From: Geodermatophilus obscurus DSM 43160
GTDB lineage: Bacteria; Actinomycetota; Actinomycetes; Mycobacteriales; Geodermatophilaceae
Direction of reading: 5' to 3'
NCBI RefSeq assembly: GCF_000025345.1
Contig: NC_013757.1
Location: 2,170,001 to 2,234,000, forward strand
DNA: 64,000 nt
This document shows, one piece after another, positions 62,770 through 64,000 of this stretch (position 1 is the first letter of the stretch; every line of letters starts with the position of its first letter). The position numbers were made by a program, and so were the translations under genes. The notes under the pieces were generated by a model, which was not told the origin of the DNA, ran no database searches, and saw only the letters and a program-made list of their open reading frames with translations.

Positions 62770-63330
62770 TCACCGGACGACCCGGTCCCAGACCCGGCGC
62801 AGGAGGTGCCCGTCGCCGCCCCGCGTCGAGGCGGTCGCGGCCGGGGCGCCGGGATCGGTCCGGACCGGTGCGCCCAGCGCGGCCTCCAGGGCCTGGGCCA
62901 GTGCGGTGGGGCTGCCCGCCGGGACCAGCGACCCCGCGTCCCCGGAGGCGAGGTGCGGCGCCGCCTGAGGGGTGGCCACCACGGGGCATCCGGCGAGCCG
63001 GGCCTCGGACAGGGCCACGTCGGCAGCCGATCCCGCGCCCGCGCCGTCGTCCCGGTGCGGCAGCACCAGGACGGCGCAGCCGCGCACGGCGGTCCGGACC
63101 GCCGGCGCGCGCAGCGGACCGCAGAAGCCGACCCGGTCGGCCACCCCCAGGTAGTCGGCGTGCGCGCGCAGGGTCCGGGACAGCGGGCCGCCGCCGACCA
63201 CCTGCACGGTGAGGTCCGGGCGGTCGCCGGCGAGCATGCCGAACGCCGTCAGCAGCGTGTCGACCCCGCCGGCGGGCACCAGCGGCGCCACGCACAGCAA
63301 CCGGCGCCGCGCGCCGGGGACCGTCGCCAT
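62770..63330 (-). CDS. stand-alone C-terminal half of a GT4-type glycosyltransferase
   Basis: A 186-residue protein that contains only the nucleotide-sugar-binding Rossmann half of a GT-B enzyme: RRLLCVAPLVPAGGVDTLLTAF, VQVVGGGPLSRTLRAHA, RVGFCGPL and ADVALSEARLAGCPVVAT, equivalent to the E-x7-E region. The acceptor-binding N-terminal half is absent, with no homology upstream. A strong GGAGGGGGG ribosome site precedes its ATG, so it is either a deliberate half enzyme or a gene fragment that acquired a start. Confidence 0.75.
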   Translation of the reverse strand: MATVPGARRRLLCVAPLVPAGGVDTLLTAFGMLAGDRPDLTVQVVGGGPLSRTLRAHADYLGVADRVGFCGPLRAPAVRTAVRGCAVLVLPHRDDGAGAGSAADVALSEARLAGCPVVATPQAAPHLASGDAGSLVPAGSPTALAQALEAALGAPVRTDPGAPAATASTRGGDGHLLRRVWDRVVR

Positions 63331-63465
63331 CGCTCCCCCCTCCTGTCAGGACGGGGTCACTGCACCAGCACGCCGGTCGGCGCCGCACCTGGACAGGGGT
63401 CGTACGACCCCTGCGGCGCCGGAGCGGGACGGGGCGGGGGGTGAGGACCACCCCCCGCCCGGTGC

Positions 63466-63867
63466 TCACCCGGTCGGCGGCTCGTCCTTGCCGGCCTCCT
63501 CGGCCGCGTCGGCCTCCTCCTTGGTCTTGTGCACCGCGCCGTCAGCGTGCTCCGGCGGGCCGTAGACGGTGTAGAGGACCAGCGGGTTCGGGCCGGTGTT
63601 GACGAAGTTGTGCTTCGTGCCGGCGGGGACGACGACCAGGTCGCCCTGCGCCACCTGCTTCGTGGACCCGGAGATCTTCGCCTCACCGGTGCCGCTGACG
63701 AAGGTGAGGATCTGGTCGATGTCCTCGTGCACCTCCTCGCCGATCTCACCGCCCGGCGGGATGGTCATGATGACCAGCTGGGTGTTCTTGCCGGTCCACA
63801 GCACGCGGCGGAAGTCGGCGTACTTCTCCGCCTCCGTCGCGATGGTGTAGTGGATGACGGACGCCAT
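63466..63867 (-). CDS. cupin-domain protein
   Basis: A 133-residue cupin. EVHEDIDQILTFVSGTGEAKISG gives the first motif (His, Glu-type ligands), GDLVVVPAGTKHNFVNTG the second with its histidine. A Lys/Glu/Ala-rich tail follows. Close homologues are widespread and act as small metal-dependent isomerases or binding proteins; the reaction is not known. It starts behind GAGGAG. Confidence 0.85.
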   Translation of the reverse strand: MASVIHYTIATEAEKYADFRRVLWTGKNTQLVIMTIPPGGEIGEEVHEDIDQILTFVSGTGEAKISGSTKQVAQGDLVVVPAGTKHNFVNTGPNPLVLYTVYGPPEHADGAVHKTKEEADAAEEAGKDEPPTG

Positions 63868-63963
63868 CGAGGGCTCCTCTCCTCGGTCGGGCACGGGTCT
63901 GTGCGGCCGCGGCCCGATCGGGCCCGGCGGACGACGTCCCTCCTGCCCCCCGCCCGCGTCCGT

Positions 63964-64000
63964 CATTCCTGCCCGGGGACCCCGTCCTCCTCACAGCTCC
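63964..64000 (-). repeat. repeat at the right window edge
   Basis: Contains GGGGACCCCGTCCTCCTC. On the minus strand CTGTGAGGAGGACGGGGTCC looks like the stop and repeat start of a gene beyond the window. Confidence 0.5.

Overview
The window is very GC-rich (NNC/NNG codons throughout, many GTG starts) and carries marker arrangements of a high-GC Gram-positive actinomycete: fabG–inhA-type enoyl reductase–ferrochelatase, an RsbW/SigF stress module, furA–katA, Ku/LigD end joining, an F420-type oxidoreductase, a mycothiol-type DinB protein and MmyB-type regulators. From memory of such genomes the family Geodermatophilaceae (Blastococcus/Geodermatophilus/Modestobacter) is the best guess. No rRNA, tRNA or CRISPR array was seen.

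Layout. 0.2–5.3 kb: NlpC/P60 cell-wall hydrolase, then a MoxR–DUF58–VWA operon. 5.4–7.5 kb: lipoprotein plus family 2 glycosyltransferase. 7.7–18 kb: a patchwork of oxidoreductases (quinone oxidoreductase, G6PD-like, SDR, two zinc alcohol dehydrogenases, cupin, amidase, MmyB regulator) littered with orphan N-terminal gene fragments and broken genes. 18–26.5 kb: DAHP synthase, fabG–enoyl reductase–hemH, a broken lipoprotein hydrolase, NfeD–SPFH pair. 26.7–32 kb: SigF, RsbW, a PP2C/HATPase/STAS phosphatase, topoisomerase IB and a STAS antagonist, which together look like a partner-switching stress network with a SigF-type promoter. 33–38 kb: ku, ligase, LigD polymerase, purU. An IS5-type element (38064–39084) sits exactly at the purU stop codon. 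39–53 kb: furA–katA, MFS permease, PAC2 protein, two AI-2E exporters and small genes. 53.6–56.9 kb: a two-gene unit coupling a TCD1-like protein to a CHAT protease-like protein with a membrane segment and a YVTN beta-propeller. 57–64 kb: SnoaL–flavin monooxygenase with a divergent GAF regulator, a two-component system, a half-size glycosyltransferase and a cupin.

Two things stand out. First, twelve genes on both strands end in the same motif, CTGA followed by RRGAGGACCCC, in which the stop codon is the first part of a dispersed GC-rich hairpin repeat; the IS inserted into this motif, and another copy supplies the last residues of a response regulator. Second, the CHAT/TCD1 unit resembles predicted conflict or signalling systems of multicellular actinobacteria, here joined to a transmembrane beta-propeller. 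In addition, four genes carry single inactivating lesions (two in-frame stops, two G-run frameshifts), and three copies of one quinone-oxidoreductase N-terminus end at the same codon. These are either real decay in an accessory region or base-call errors, and each can be checked directly.
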